Shown: positions 19,286-28,881 of the stretch, in pieces
How the letters are laid out: every line of letters begins with the position of its first letter
Position numbering within the stretch: the first letter of the stretch is position 1
NCBI RefSeq assembly: GCF_023336735.1
Contig: NZ_JAMBAQ010000010.1
Location: 1 to 64,000, forward strand
Direction: 5' to 3'
Source of the DNA: Moraxella oculi
GTDB lineage: Bacteria > Pseudomonadota > Gammaproteobacteria > Pseudomonadales > Moraxellaceae
DNA length: 64,000 nt
Position numbers and translations under genes: made by a program
Notes under the pieces: generated by a model
The model's input: the letters and a program-made list of their open reading frames with translations, nothing else
Told to the model about the DNA's origin: nothing
Databases searched by the model: none

Positions 19286-20005
19286 ATGGTTGAAAAAGCA
19301 ACGGTAGAAAAAGCCACCACTCGTGAACAAAAAAAACGACAAACTCGTCAAGCCTTTTTTAATGCCGTGCTTGATTTGTGCATGACAGGTCAAGGGTATG
19401 GCTCAATCAGTTTACGCCAAGTTACGCGTGAAGTGGGCGTTGTCCCAACTGCCTTTTATCGCCATTTTGACGACATGGAAAGCCTTGGCAAAGCACTGGT
19501 CGAAGATGAGCTGGGCGATGCAATGGCAACTTTGCGTGAGCACATGCAACTGGGTAAAAAACGCAGTTTTGAGCGACAAATCGCTAAAAGCGTGCAGTTA
19601 TTCTTTAAAGCTGTGGACGCACAGCCACGCTACTGGCAGTTTATCGCCAGTGAAAGATTTGGCGGCTCGGAGGCGGTGCGTGATGCCATCAGTGAGCAGA
19701 TTAAGTTTTTTGCCAAAGTGATGAGTGATGACTTAGCCCTACAACCTGCTTTTGGGCACATCAATGCCAAAGACCGCTATCTTTTGGCGGAGATTGGGGT
19801 TAATCTGAGCTTTTCTTGGATCATTGATTGGCTTGAATTGACCTATATTCCAAGCCTTACTGAAGAATATGATGAAGAGCAGCCACTCCCTGCTGGCCTG
19901 GAAAATAAAAAGAAAGCCATGTTGCATCACTGTACTCGTCAAATGCAGATGTTGCTGTACGGTGCGTACAACTGGAAGTCAAATCAAGAAACAGTCATAG
20001 ACTGA
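19286..20005 (+). CDS. TetR-family regulator, FabR-like
   Basis: About 239 residues with an N-terminal TetR helix-turn-helix: SISLRQVTREVGVVPTAFYRHFDDMESL. This pattern and the ligand domain (RYWQFIASERFGGS, SFSWIIDWLELTYI) resemble FabR, which represses unsaturated fatty-acid synthesis genes in response to acyl-CoA/ACP pools. Alternatives are DesT-like regulators of the same clade. The ATG at 19286 is preferred over one at 19256 because AAGGA lies 8 bases upstream. No fatty-acid genes are adjacent, so its target is elsewhere or unknown. Confidence 0.8.
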   Translation: MVEKATVEKATTREQKKRQTRQAFFNAVLDLCMTGQGYGSISLRQVTREVGVVPTAFYRHFDDMESLGKALVEDELGDAMATLREHMQLGKKRSFERQIAKSVQLFFKAVDAQPRYWQFIASERFGGSEAVRDAISEQIKFFAKVMSDDLALQPAFGHINAKDRYLLAEIGVNLSFSWIIDWLELTYIPSLTEEYDEEQPLPAGLENKKKAMLHHCTRQMQMLLYGAYNWKSNQETVID

Positions 20006-20098
20006 CACCATTCATTCTAAGCAACATAACTACCGATCGTCTGATGACAATCGTTTTTTTGACCGTTCTAATTGTTGTGAACATTTCATCGTTGAGCC

Positions 20099-20944
20099 AT
20101 GCCTTATTTACATCGTCCAAAATCCCACCACCCCACCCAAGATAATCAGCGTTTATTGCGCGTCGTCTCCATCAATGTCAATGGATTGCGTGCGGCCGAA
20201 AAAAAGGGGCTGTTTGACTGGCTAGAATCGAGCGAAGCGGACATCGTCTGCATGCAAGAAACTCGCATCACCCATGAACAATGGACAGATCAGTTCAAGC
20301 CAAAAGGCTGGCATGCAGCACTATTTCCTGCTGAACGCGCAGGCTATGCAGGTACAGCGATTTATAGTCGATTGCCAATGTCCTCCATCAATCGTGGACT
20401 TGGCTTTGAGGTTGCCGACTCACAAGGTCGCTTTATTACTGCAGAAGTAGACTTAGGGCTTGATCAATCTGCATTCATCTCATCGCTATACTTACCCTCT
20501 GGCTCATCAGGCGACGAAGCCCAAGCTCGTAAAGATGTGTTTTTAGAAAATTATCAACACATTCTTAGACAATGGCGAGATGAAAAAAAGTCCATCATCG
20601 TATGTGGCGATTATAATATTGTGCATAAGCGGATTGACATAAAAAACTGGTCTAGCAACCAAAAAGCTTCTGGTTGCCTGCCACATGAACGAGCCTGGCT
20701 TGATCACATTTATGATGATTTGGGTTATGTTGATGCTTTTCGAATCGCATGTAAGGAATCAGATGTTTATTCTTGGTGGTTCAATCGTGGTCAAGCACGC
20801 ATGAAAAATGTCGGCTGGCGTATTGACTATCAGGTATGTTCGCCTGATTGGGGCGAACGCGTGGTTGGTGCTTGGGTGTATAAAGACACTTGGTTTTCTG
20901 ACCATGCCCCTGTGGTCATTGACTACCTAATTACAATCCCTTAA
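20099..20944 (+). CDS. xthA: Exodeoxyribonuclease III family AP endonuclease
   Basis: A 281-residue endonuclease/exonuclease/phosphatase-fold protein. Active-site residues of ExoIII are all visible: Asn in VSINVNGLR, Glu in MQETRI, Asp-Asn in CGDYNIVH, and the final Asp-His in WFSDHAPVVIDY. It should cleave DNA at abasic sites and degrade 3' ends in base-excision repair. Complete catalytic residues argue against the related regulator Crc, which has lost nuclease activity. The N-terminus has about 20 extra residues before the fold (LLRVVSINVNG), so a later start is possible, but the ATG at 20099 fits the reading frame. Confidence 0.88.
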   Translation: MPYLHRPKSHHPTQDNQRLLRVVSINVNGLRAAEKKGLFDWLESSEADIVCMQETRITHEQWTDQFKPKGWHAALFPAERAGYAGTAIYSRLPMSSINRGLGFEVADSQGRFITAEVDLGLDQSAFISSLYLPSGSSGDEAQARKDVFLENYQHILRQWRDEKKSIIVCGDYNIVHKRIDIKNWSSNQKASGCLPHERAWLDHIYDDLGYVDAFRIACKESDVYSWWFNRGQARMKNVGWRIDYQVCSPDWGERVVGAWVYKDTWFSDHAPVVIDYLITIP

Positions 20945-21063
20945 CCTAAAAAACACAAACCAAAGTATACCAACACACATAAAATATGGCATAATACCAT
21001 CAATCCACGCATGCATCATTCATGAATGCGTATGTATTTACAACCCAACAAAGGAGATAGCTA

Positions 21064-21813
21064 ATGGCATTTCAAGATATGGTCGGTCAAAAAGTACCAA
21101 GTGTTACTTTTCACACCCGTCAAGGCGACAGCTGGGTCGACATAAGCACTGATGAATTATTTAATGACAAAAAAGTCGTTGTGTTTTCATTGCCTGGTGC
21201 ATTCACCCCAACTTGTTCATCAACACATCTGCCAAGATACAATGAGTTGGCTGGCGAATTTAAAAAACTTGGCATTGATGACATCATCTGTATGTCAGTC
21301 AATGATACTTTTGTGATGAACGCATGGGCTGCCGATCAAGAATGTGATAATATCCGTGTCATTCCAGATGGTAACGGTGAATTTACCAAAGGCATGGGGC
21401 GTCTGGTAAATAAAGACAATTTAGGGTTTGGTTCACGCTCATGGCGTTATTCCATGCTGGTAGAAGATGGCACCATCGTCAAAATTTTTGATGAGCCAGA
21501 AAAAGATGGCGACCCATTTGAAGTATCTGACGCTGATACCATGATCCGCCATTTAGACAGCGATTGGCAAGACAAGCCCTCAATCACCATCATCACCAAG
21601 CCTGGCTGCCCGCATTGCACCAAAGCCAAGGCAGCCTTAGATGAACGAGGTCTGACTTATGAAGAAATCGTACTGGGTCGTGATGCATCAATGACCTCCA
21701 TAAGAGCAATTACAGGTCTTGAAAGTGCGCCACAAATATTCATCGGTGGCAAACACATTGGTGGTAATGATGAGTTTCAAGCTTATCTTGCCAGCGATGA
21801 ATGCACGCTATAA
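21064..21813 (+). CDS. Peroxiredoxin-glutaredoxin hybrid (Prx5/Grx)
   Basis: A 249-residue fusion. Residues 1-165 are a Prx5-type peroxiredoxin with the peroxidatic cysteine C51 in PGAFTPTCSSTHLP. Residues about 170-249 are a glutaredoxin with active site C182-P-H-C185 and the glutathione-binding region SAPQIFIGGKHIGG. Such hybrids (well known in Haemophilus) reduce hydrogen and alkyl peroxides using glutathione, with the glutaredoxin domain regenerating the peroxiredoxin. AAAGGAG lies 7 bases before the ATG. It is cytoplasmic and appears monocistronic, closed by a strong terminator. Confidence 0.95.
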   Translation: MAFQDMVGQKVPSVTFHTRQGDSWVDISTDELFNDKKVVVFSLPGAFTPTCSSTHLPRYNELAGEFKKLGIDDIICMSVNDTFVMNAWAADQECDNIRVIPDGNGEFTKGMGRLVNKDNLGFGSRSWRYSMLVEDGTIVKIFDEPEKDGDPFEVSDADTMIRHLDSDWQDKPSITIITKPGCPHCTKAKAALDERGLTYEEIVLGRDASMTSIRAITGLESAPQIFIGGKHIGGNDEFQAYLASDECTL

Positions 21814-21817
21814 GCAT

Positions 21818-21850
21818 AAAAAAGAGATGGTTGTTTACCATCTCTTTTTT
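21818..21850 (+). terminator. Terminator after the peroxiredoxin-glutaredoxin gene
   Basis: Perfect 13-base arms AAAAAAGAGATGG / CCATCTCTTTTTT around a 7-base loop, with long T-runs on both strands. It is likely bidirectional, also facing ppk1. Confidence 0.9.
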
Positions 21851-21922
21851 TCATCTTCGATCATCATCTCACTCATGCTTGATACCGATCAAATTAATGG
21901 ACTTTTTAAGAAATCGCTTTTA

Positions 21923-24157
21923 TCAACACATTTTTTCCAATAGCACATACTGCGCATCATGAATGGTTTTGCCATCATGATGCACCTGATTCCATTCACC
22001 ACGCCCATCAAGTTCCCACGCCTGTACATTATCTTGCAGATAATTCATCAAGCCATCTTGGTAGATTGTTTTGAATAATTTACCGTCCAATATTGGAAAA
22101 GCCACCTCCACACGATGCAGAAGATTTCTATCCATCAAATCAGCACTTGAACAAAACAGGCGTTCATGACCGCCATGATCTTTATCGTTGGCAAAATAGT
22201 ACACACGCGTATGCTCTAAGAATCGTCCAACCACAGAACGCACTCGGATATTTTCTGAAAGACCTTTAACCTGTGGGCGTAAACAACAAATAGAACGAAC
22301 AATCAAATCAATCTTAACACCCGCACTGCTCGCCTCATACAGCTTATTGATGATTTTTCGTTCAGTGATGGCATTACACTTCATGATAATCCGCCCTTTT
22401 TTGCCATTTTTAACATGGCGAATCTCATCATCAATCATGTGCATCAAGCCATCATGTAAGGTAAAAGGAGCATGCAAAATCTGATGTGATGGCATTGGAC
22501 GACCCATACCTGTCAACTGGACAAAAACACCATGTACATCTTCGCAAATCTGCCTGTTGGCAGTAAATAATCCATAATCTGTATAAGCTTTGGCATTGCC
22601 AGCGTGATAATTACCCGTACCCAAATGGGCGTAACGGCGAATCTCATCTGCTTCTCTACGAACAATCAGCATCAGCTTGGCATGTGTCTTATAACCCACC
22701 ACACCATACACCACCACCGCACCTGCTTCTTGTAACATGTTGGCGACAGCGATGTTACTCGCTTCATCAAATCTCGCTCGCAATTCAATGATCGCCGTTA
22801 CCTCTTTGCCATTTCTTGCAGCAGCAGCCAGTGCTTGGACAATCTCTGAATTCGTTCCAGAGCGGTAAATCGTCTGCTTGATGGCAAGCACATTAGGGTC
22901 ATTCGCTGCTTGCCACAGCAAATTGACGACAGGAGTGAAAGCATGGAATGGGTGATGCACCAACACATCTTGTTTTTTAATGACATCAAACATGGATAAA
23001 CCTTCTTTAGCGACACGCACCGTCTCTATGCCACGAAAGGCTTTGGGAATGGTATGTACAAACGGAGAGAATTTAAGTTTTGGCTCATCAAAACTGGTAA
23101 GCATGCGCGTCAAATTGACTGGCCCATTGACACGATATAATTGACTGTCATCAAGCTCAAATTGTTGTAATAAAAACTCATATGTTTCTTTTGGGCAGTT
23201 CGTAGTTACCTCTAAACGCACTTTATGCCCAAAACGACGATTATCCAACTCACCCTCCAATGCTTTTGCCAAATCTTCCACATCATCAGATAAGGCAAGG
23301 TCGGCATTACGAGTGAGTCGGAACTGATGACAGCCTGTCACCTTCATACCCAAAAATAATTCAGCGACATGCTCATGAATGACGGCAGAAAGCATCACAT
23401 GATGATCTTTACCGCCAGTCAGCTCATCGGGCAGACGAATTACCCGTGGTAACGACCGTGGGGCAGGCACAATGGCACGGTTGATGTCTCGACCAAACGC
23501 ATCTTTACCCTCAAGACTGACAATGAAATTTAAGGATTTATTAACCAGTCTGGGGAAAGGGTGTGCAGGATCAATGCTGATTGGCGTCAGTACTGGCAAC
23601 ACTTGTTGAAAGAAATATTCTCTCATCCATGCTTTTTGTGCATTCGTCAGCTCATGGCGTTTTAGATAACGAATGTCTGCTTTGGCAAGCTCTGGCAAAA
23701 TCTCTTCATTTAAAATACGATATTGCTCTTCGACCGCACGATGAGCCACTTGACTGATTTCTGCCAAAATCTCGGACGGTTTACGACCATCAATACTGCT
23801 GGATTTGTCTCCATTTTTCATTTTTTGAATGAGTCCTGCCACACGAATTTCAAAAAACTCATCCATATTTGATGAAAAGATGATCAAAAAAAACATTCTT
23901 TCAAGCAATGGGTGGCGTGGGTTGAGTGCCTGTGCAAGAACCCTTAGTTGAAAACGCAATGTGGATAAATCACGGTTAATGTAACACTCAGGAGTATAAT
24001 GACCACTCTCATTTTTAATGGGTGTGATTTCATGCAGTCGATTAGGTGGCGGTGCCGTACCCAACACGCTTTGCATGGCTTGCTGCTCGATGCTTGGTGC
24101 ATTTTTTTCAGCAGACTGAGGGTTAAGTTTACTTTGCTCATGCTTGTTGTTAATCAC
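21923..24157 (-). CDS. ppk1: Polyphosphate kinase Ppk1
   Basis: A 744-residue enzyme that polymerises the ATP gamma phosphate into inorganic polyphosphate. Family landmarks: [14 protein letters not shown] near the N-terminus, [16 protein letters not shown], the catalytic histidine region [14 protein letters not shown] followed by [12 protein letters not shown], and the second histidine region [14 protein letters not shown]. The first 50 or so residues (Ser/Gln/Lys-rich) are longer than in E. coli (688) and probably disordered. mtgA lies 55 bases upstream on the same strand. Confidence 0.96.
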   Translation of the reverse strand: MINNKHEQSKLNPQSAEKNAPSIEQQAMQSVLGTAPPPNRLHEITPIKNESGHYTPECYINRDLSTLRFQLRVLAQALNPRHPLLERMFFLIIFSSNMDEFFEIRVAGLIQKMKNGDKSSSIDGRKPSEILAEISQVAHRAVEEQYRILNEEILPELAKADIRYLKRHELTNAQKAWMREYFFQQVLPVLTPISIDPAHPFPRLVNKSLNFIVSLEGKDAFGRDINRAIVPAPRSLPRVIRLPDELTGGKDHHVMLSAVIHEHVAELFLGMKVTGCHQFRLTRNADLALSDDVEDLAKALEGELDNRRFGHKVRLEVTTNCPKETYEFLLQQFELDDSQLYRVNGPVNLTRMLTSFDEPKLKFSPFVHTIPKAFRGIETVRVAKEGLSMFDVIKKQDVLVHHPFHAFTPVVNLLWQAANDPNVLAIKQTIYRSGTNSEIVQALAAAARNGKEVTAIIELRARFDEASNIAVANMLQEAGAVVVYGVVGYKTHAKLMLIVRREADEIRRYAHLGTGNYHAGNAKAYTDYGLFTANRQICEDVHGVFVQLTGMGRPMPSHQILHAPFTLHDGLMHMIDDEIRHVKNGKKGRIIMKCNAITERKIINKLYEASSAGVKIDLIVRSICCLRPQVKGLSENIRVRSVVGRFLEHTRVYYFANDKDHGGHERLFCSSADLMDRNLLHRVEVAFPILDGKLFKTIYQDGLMNYLQDNVQAWELDGRGEWNQVHHDGKTIHDAQYVLLEKMC

Positions 24158-24212
24158 TTTTTTCTCCTGATGTTAGCTACTGGATTTTTGTCAGTTTAAT
24201 GACTTTGACATG

Positions 24213-24893
24213 TTAAGCTGAACGCGGTATCCTCACACCTTGCATGCGGCGTAAGATGATGCGTTGTTTTTTGCGTAGCCTTTTGGCATTTTGGTTTTTT
24301 TGAAAATATTTGGGATTTGGCAACATGCTGATGAGTAATGCTGATTGTTCATTAGAAAGATTTTTGGCAGACTTACCGTAATAATGCTGTGCCGCCGCCT
24401 CTATGCCGTAAATACCCTCACCAAACTCCACGACATTCAAATACACTTCTAAGATACGCTTTTTATCCCAAATACTCTCCATCATGACCACAATCACCGC
24501 CTCTTCAGCCTTACGAATGTATGAGCGATGCGATGTCAAAAACAGATTTTTGGCAAGCTGCTGACTAATGGTAGAACCACCCCTTGAAATCCGTCCTGTC
24601 GCCTCATTACGCCTGATGGCGTCTTCCATGCTTTGAAAATCAAAGCCATTATGTTCATTAAAAGTACTGTCTTCGCTGGCGATGGCAGCCTGTTTGGCGG
24701 ACTTGGCAATGTCATCATAACCCACCCATCTTTGAGTTACTGTACCACCACTCAAACGGTGGGTCATCATGAACGCCGATTCGGTCACAGGCACGACCCT
24801 ACCAATGCCAAGCAATGCCGCCACCATGACATTAAAAAATACAATAATCGCCAAAATGGGCATAAAAACCCATCGAAACAGTCTTTTCAACAC
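24213..24893 (-). CDS. mtgA: Monofunctional peptidoglycan glycosyltransferase MtgA
   Basis: A 226-residue inner-membrane protein with one N-terminal transmembrane helix (about residues 10-30) and a GT51 glycosyltransferase domain. Catalytic and conserved motifs: SEDSTFNEHNGFD (catalytic Glu), RGGSTISQQLAKNLFL, and the second Glu region YLNVVEFGEGIYGIEAAAQHYYGKSA. It polymerises lipid II into glycan strands without a transpeptidase domain. The C-terminus is strongly basic. It is divergent from the small thioredoxin-fold gene at 24997. Confidence 0.95.
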   Translation of the reverse strand: MLKRLFRWVFMPILAIIVFFNVMVAALLGIGRVVPVTESAFMMTHRLSGGTVTQRWVGYDDIAKSAKQAAIASEDSTFNEHNGFDFQSMEDAIRRNEATGRISRGGSTISQQLAKNLFLTSHRSYIRKAEEAVIVVMMESIWDKKRILEVYLNVVEFGEGIYGIEAAAQHYYGKSAKNLSNEQSALLISMLPNPKYFQKNQNAKRLRKKQRIILRRMQGVRIPRSA

Positions 24894-24996
24894 ACTAACA
24901 GCCTTATTTTACGATATAATGACAAAAAGATTGTCAAGCATCATCACATTTAACAGTATTCATCAATCATTGTACACCATTTTTAGCATTTGTCTT

Positions 24997-25374
24997 ATGA
25001 ATCGTCATGTTTTTAGCACGCATTTAACCAACCTAGCCCACGATCGCTTTGCTCTAACACAGCTCAAACCACAAGAATTTGCCAATCTTTACCATCAAAT
25101 CATCAACTCTTTTAACATCACGGCAGATGGTCAGGATTGGTATTTGATTGGCACTGATGGCTGCCACTTGTGTGATGAGATTGCCAGCTTGTTACATCAA
25201 ATCAAGCAAACACGCCCATTGCCCCACATTCATCATCTAGAACTCATCGATTCGCAAGACGATACAGTCATCAACGGCTTAGGGGTGTTAATCCCCATAC
25301 TACTCACCCCAAAACAGCTATTATGCTATCCTTTTGGCATCATGGATATCTTGACACTACATACCCATGATTGA
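24997..25374 (+). CDS. Small glutaredoxin-like (DUF836-type) protein
   Basis: A 125-residue protein from the ATG at 24997; a longer frame upstream only overlaps mtgA and is unlikely to be coding. The core WYLIGTDGCHLCDEIASLL contains a CxxC pair (GCHLC) at the position expected for the thioredoxin-fold glutaredoxin-like DUF836 family, followed by a later IPILLTP, where the cis-proline of the fold is expected. These proteins are presumed cytoplasmic redox partners of unknown substrate. The first 40 or so residues do not match the family core and are not recognised. Confidence 0.7.
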   Translation: MNRHVFSTHLTNLAHDRFALTQLKPQEFANLYHQIINSFNITADGQDWYLIGTDGCHLCDEIASLLHQIKQTRPLPHIHHLELIDSQDDTVINGLGVLIPILLTPKQLLCYPFGIMDILTLHTHD

Positions 25375-25442
25375 TGACGCATCATGAATGCCCATCACAT
25401 TTAACCCGCTAACTGATGATGCAACACCACTCACAATGACCA

Positions 25443-25465
25443 TTTTTGTTAAAAAATAACAAAAA
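25443..25465. repeat. Inverted repeat upstream of the lactate permease gene
   Basis: Perfect 9-base arms TTTTTGTTA / TAACAAAAA separated by five A residues. No T-run follows on either strand, so it does not look like a terminator. TACAAT (25503-25508) downstream may be a -10 element, which would put the palindrome about 65 bases before the start of transcription. A regulator site is plausible. Confidence 0.5.
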
Positions 25466-25612
25466 ATAAATGAGATGTATTCCTTTTTATTAAAAAAGCA
25501 AGTACAATACTGACACATTTAAGTAGCTGTTTTTCCGTTGCTTTTATTTTATACAGATGACATTGATCTAATAAAACCAAACCGTCACCTGTACCGTCAT
25601 GAGATTTTTAGC

Positions 25613-27397
25613 GTGCCGTTCACGGACACATGGAGCACAACTTTTATGCTTACCCTTTTGGCATTATTGCCCATTTTGATTGTTTTTGTACTGCTGGTTG
25701 TGATGCGATTGCCTGCCAAGATTGCCATGGCGATTGCTTATCTATCAACAGCCGCACTGTCTTATTTTGTTTGGCATACCAGCGGCTATCAAGTCGCTGC
25801 CGCCACCATTCATGGCGTATTGACTGCGGTGAATGTTCTTTTCATCGTATTTTCCGCTGTTTTATTACTCAACACCATCAAAGAATCTGGTGCCATCGTC
25901 AGCATTCGACAAGGGTTTATGGGCATCTCCGCCGACCGCCGTGTGCAGATGATTATCGTAGCATGGCTCTTTGGCTCACTCATTGAAGGCTCAACAGGCT
26001 GGGGTACACCATCAGCGGTCGGTGCACCTTTATTACTGGCATTAGGTTTTCCTGCAATGGCGTGCGTCATGGCCATTCTCATCATTCAATCCACGCCTGT
26101 GTCCTATGGTGCGGTAGGCACGCCCATTTTGATTGGTGTGAATTCTGGTCTAGAAAACAAAGCAGATGTGAGTGCTGCTCTCACCGAAAAAGGCATTGCC
26201 TTCGGAGACTACATCGTTCATATCGGTGCGAATGTGGGTTTTATTCATGCCACCATCGGATTCTTAATTCCATTAATCCTATGTGGATTTTTGACAAGAT
26301 TTTTTGGAGAAAAACGCTCATTCACAGAGGGCTTGAAAGCAGCTCCGTTTGCAATTTTTGCAGGTCTTGCCTTTACCATTCCTTATTATCTGACTGCCAA
26401 ATTCATCGGCCCTGAACTACCATCATTGGTTGGCTCCATCGTTGGTCTGGCCATCGTTGTGCCTGCGGCAAAATATGGATTTTTAACACCAAAAGAAATC
26501 TTTGATTTTGCCAGTCGTGATCAATGGGAAGATGATTGGAAAGGTACGCTTGCCCCAACAAATGTCGACATTAATGAAACAGCCAAACATTCTATATTGC
26601 GTGCGTTCATGCCTTATCTGCTGGTGATTGGTATCTTGATTGCCACACGCACGATCAAGCCACTCAAATCATGGCTGACCGACAACGCTGTCATTACTTT
26701 TAGTAACATTTTAGATACTTCAATCACCAACAAAACCCAGCTGTTATACTCTCCTGCTGCGGTGCTGTTGTTTGTATCCATCATCTGCATCATTATGTTT
26801 GGCATGAAAGGCAGTGAGGTAAAAAGAAGTTGGAGTGCCTCTGGCAAAACCATGCTTGCTGCCGCGCCTGCACTGCTGTTCTCAATTCCAATGGTGCAGG
26901 TCTTCATCAACTCTGGTACACCAGCAGATGTTGCAGAGCCAATTCTTGCCATGCCAAGAGTCTTGGCAATTGGTGCAGCAGATGTATTTGCTGGCATGTG
27001 GCCAATCGTATCGCCTTGGATTGGTGCGCTTGGTGCGTTCATTGCAGGTTCAAACACCGTATCAAACATGATGTTTTCTCATTTCCAATGGAGTACCGCT
27101 ACTCAAATCAATTTGGACGCCATTGAAGCTGCTAAGGTTGTTGCCTTGCAAGCAATCGGTGGTGCAGCAGGAAACATGATCAGCGTGCATAATGTCGTCG
27201 CTGCCTGTGCGGTGGTTGGCATGGTAAACCGTGAAGGTCTCATCATTCGCAAAACCTTGATCGCCATGACTTATTATGTCATTCAAGCTGGCATGATTGG
27301 TATGGCCATCATCTTTAATCCGATGTGGTGGATTGGTGCTGTCATTTGGCCCATCGTATTTTTTAGTCTGATGTCAAAATCAGGTGCGAAAGCCTAA
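25613..27397 (+). CDS. lldP: L-lactate permease (LctP/LldP family)
   Basis: About 594 residues, an inner-membrane transporter with a dozen or more hydrophobic helices. Family signatures include FGSLIEGSTGWGTPSAVGAPLL, PVSYGAVGTPILIGV and the C-terminal AGSNTVSNMMFS and GGAAGNMISVHNVVA. It imports lactate, probably with protons. The frame extends upstream to a TTG at 25538, but a GTG at 25613 (PFTDTWSTTFMLTLL) gives the normal short N-terminus, with GAGA about 9 bases upstream; ATG 25646 would clip the first helix. The lactate dehydrogenase gene follows after a terminator, so the pair forms a lactate-use locus. Confidence 0.92.
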   Translation: MPFTDTWSTTFMLTLLALLPILIVFVLLVVMRLPAKIAMAIAYLSTAALSYFVWHTSGYQVAAATIHGVLTAVNVLFIVFSAVLLLNTIKESGAIVSIRQGFMGISADRRVQMIIVAWLFGSLIEGSTGWGTPSAVGAPLLLALGFPAMACVMAILIIQSTPVSYGAVGTPILIGVNSGLENKADVSAALTEKGIAFGDYIVHIGANVGFIHATIGFLIPLILCGFLTRFFGEKRSFTEGLKAAPFAIFAGLAFTIPYYLTAKFIGPELPSLVGSIVGLAIVVPAAKYGFLTPKEIFDFASRDQWEDDWKGTLAPTNVDINETAKHSILRAFMPYLLVIGILIATRTIKPLKSWLTDNAVITFSNILDTSITNKTQLLYSPAAVLLFVSIICIIMFGMKGSEVKRSWSASGKTMLAAAPALLFSIPMVQVFINSGTPADVAEPILAMPRVLAIGAADVFAGMWPIVSPWIGALGAFIAGSNTVSNMMFSHFQWSTATQINLDAIEAAKVVALQAIGGAAGNMISVHNVVAACAVVGMVNREGLIIRKTLIAMTYYVIQAGMIGMAIIFNPMWWIGAVIWPIVFFSLMSKSGAKA

Positions 27398-27410
27398 TCA
27401 TGTCATCATC

Positions 27411-27450
27411 AATAAGAACAGGTTTGCTCATCAAGCCTGTTCTTATTTTT
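27411..27450 (+). terminator. Terminator between lldP and lldD
   Basis: Arms AATAAGAACAGG / CCTGTTCTTATT with a 13-base loop that can pair further (TTG/CAA), followed by TTT. It lies 13 bases after the lldP stop and before lldD on the same strand, implying partial termination or a separate lldD promoter. Confidence 0.8.
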
Positions 27451-27621
27451 AGTAAGTTGCATACAAACACAACAAAATTATTAGAATTTTTAATCAAAAA
27501 GCGTTAAAATACCCTACATTCATTACTGTTTTTTAATGACCACACCCAATATTTTTTTAAGTTGGGTAAAATTAAAAATTCAAGCTCATATCCTTTCATC
27601 AAATAAAATAAAGGTTATCTT

Positions 27622-28830
27622 ATGGCAGATTTAAGTAAAATCACCGAAATTGAAGATTTACGCCGTGTCGCTGAGCGTAAAGTACCGCGTATGTTCTATG
27701 ATTATGTAGACTCAGGCTCATGGACGCAGACCACTTATCGCAACAACGAAACAGATTTCGATCGTATTAAGCTACGCCAACGAGTGTTGGTGGATATGGA
27801 AGGTCGTACGCTTGCCACCAAGATGATTGGGCAAGATGTGCATATGCCTGTCGCCATCGCACCGACAGGGTTTACGGGCATGATGTGGGCTGATGGTGAA
27901 ATTCATGCCGCTCGTGCCGCCGAAAAGTTTGGCGTGCCTTTCTCACTCTCAACAATGAGCATCTGTTCAATCGAAGATGTGGCAGAAAATACCACCAAGC
28001 CTTTTTGGTTCCAGCTTTATGTCATGCGTGATAAGAAATTCATGGAAAATCTTATTCGTCGTGCCAAAGATGCCAAGTGTTCTGCATTGATTTTGACAGC
28101 AGATTTGCAGGTGTTAGGACAAAGACACAAAGACATTAAAAATGGTCTTTCCGCCCCTCCTAAACCCACACTAAAAAACATCCTAAACTTAATGACGAAG
28201 CCACAATGGTGTTTTAACATGCTTGGCACAAAGCGTCATACTTTCCGCAATATCGTAGGTCATGCCGAAGGGGTTGGTGATTTGTCCAGCCTATCTTCAT
28301 GGACAGCAGAGCAGTTCGACCCTCGTCTGAACTGGGACGATGTCGCACGCATCAAAGATCTATGGGGTGGCCCACTCATCATCAAAGGCATCATGGAACC
28401 AGAAGATGCCATCTTAGCTGCTCGCTCTGGGGCGGACGCCATGGTCATCTCAAATCACGGTGGTCGCCAGCTTGATGGCGCACCAAGCTCCATTTCTGCC
28501 CTAGCCGATTGCGTTCAGGCAGTACAATCAGAAAATGGTGCTTGCGAAGTCTGGCTAGACAGTGGCATTCGTTCAGGTCAAGATGTCCTAAAAGCCATCG
28601 CCCTTGGTGCAAAAGGTACGATGATCGGTCGCTCTTTCCTTTACGGCCTAGGTGCTTATGGAGAAGATGGTGTACGCCGCGCCTTAGAAATCATTTACAA
28701 AGAGTGCGACATCACCATGGCGTTTTGTGGACACACAAACATTCAGCATGTCAATGAAGACATTTTTATTAAAGGCACTTATGAAAACCTAAAAGTTAAA
28801 GAGCCACACATCACGCCAATCCGTTGGTAA
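27622..28830 (+). CDS. lldD: FMN-dependent L-lactate dehydrogenase LldD
   Basis: A 402-residue flavoprotein of the alpha-hydroxy-acid oxidase family that oxidises L-lactate to pyruvate at the membrane and feeds electrons to the quinone pool. The FMN/substrate signature AMVISNHGGRQLDGAPSS holds the catalytic histidine and the following arginine. FYDYVDSGSWTQTTY near the N-terminus and GTMIGRSFLYGLGAYGE near the C-terminus are typical. AAAGG precedes the ATG. TTAGAA (27481-27486) and TAAAAT (27505-27510) could form its own promoter. With lldP it makes up the lactate pathway; no lactate-specific LldR regulator is adjacent. Confidence 0.95.
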   Translation: MADLSKITEIEDLRRVAERKVPRMFYDYVDSGSWTQTTYRNNETDFDRIKLRQRVLVDMEGRTLATKMIGQDVHMPVAIAPTGFTGMMWADGEIHAARAAEKFGVPFSLSTMSICSIEDVAENTTKPFWFQLYVMRDKKFMENLIRRAKDAKCSALILTADLQVLGQRHKDIKNGLSAPPKPTLKNILNLMTKPQWCFNMLGTKRHTFRNIVGHAEGVGDLSSLSSWTAEQFDPRLNWDDVARIKDLWGGPLIIKGIMEPEDAILAARSGADAMVISNHGGRQLDGAPSSISALADCVQAVQSENGACEVWLDSGIRSGQDVLKAIALGAKGTMIGRSFLYGLGAYGEDGVRRALEIIYKECDITMAFCGHTNIQHVNEDIFIKGTYENLKVKEPHITPIRW

Positions 28831-28848
28831 TCTTCAAAAACTCATCAG

Positions 28849-28881
28849 CCCCAAAAATCAAGTCAAATTTTTGGGGTTTTT
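28849..28881 (+). terminator. Terminator after lldD, overlapping the end of the AraC gene
   Basis: Arms CCCCAAAAAT / ATTTTTGGGG, then TTTTTA. The right half lies inside the last codons of the convergent AraC-type gene, so the same bases serve as lldD terminator and regulator C-terminus. Confidence 0.85.

Noticed and set aside
24769-24996. N-terminal extension of the small glutaredoxin-like gene
   Set aside because: It overlaps the divergent mtgA; the ATG at 24997 gives a plausible protein without the overlap.
25538-25612. Upstream extension of the lactate permease frame to a TTG codon
   Set aside because: It adds 25 residues not seen in the family; GTG 25613 fits the normal N-terminus.
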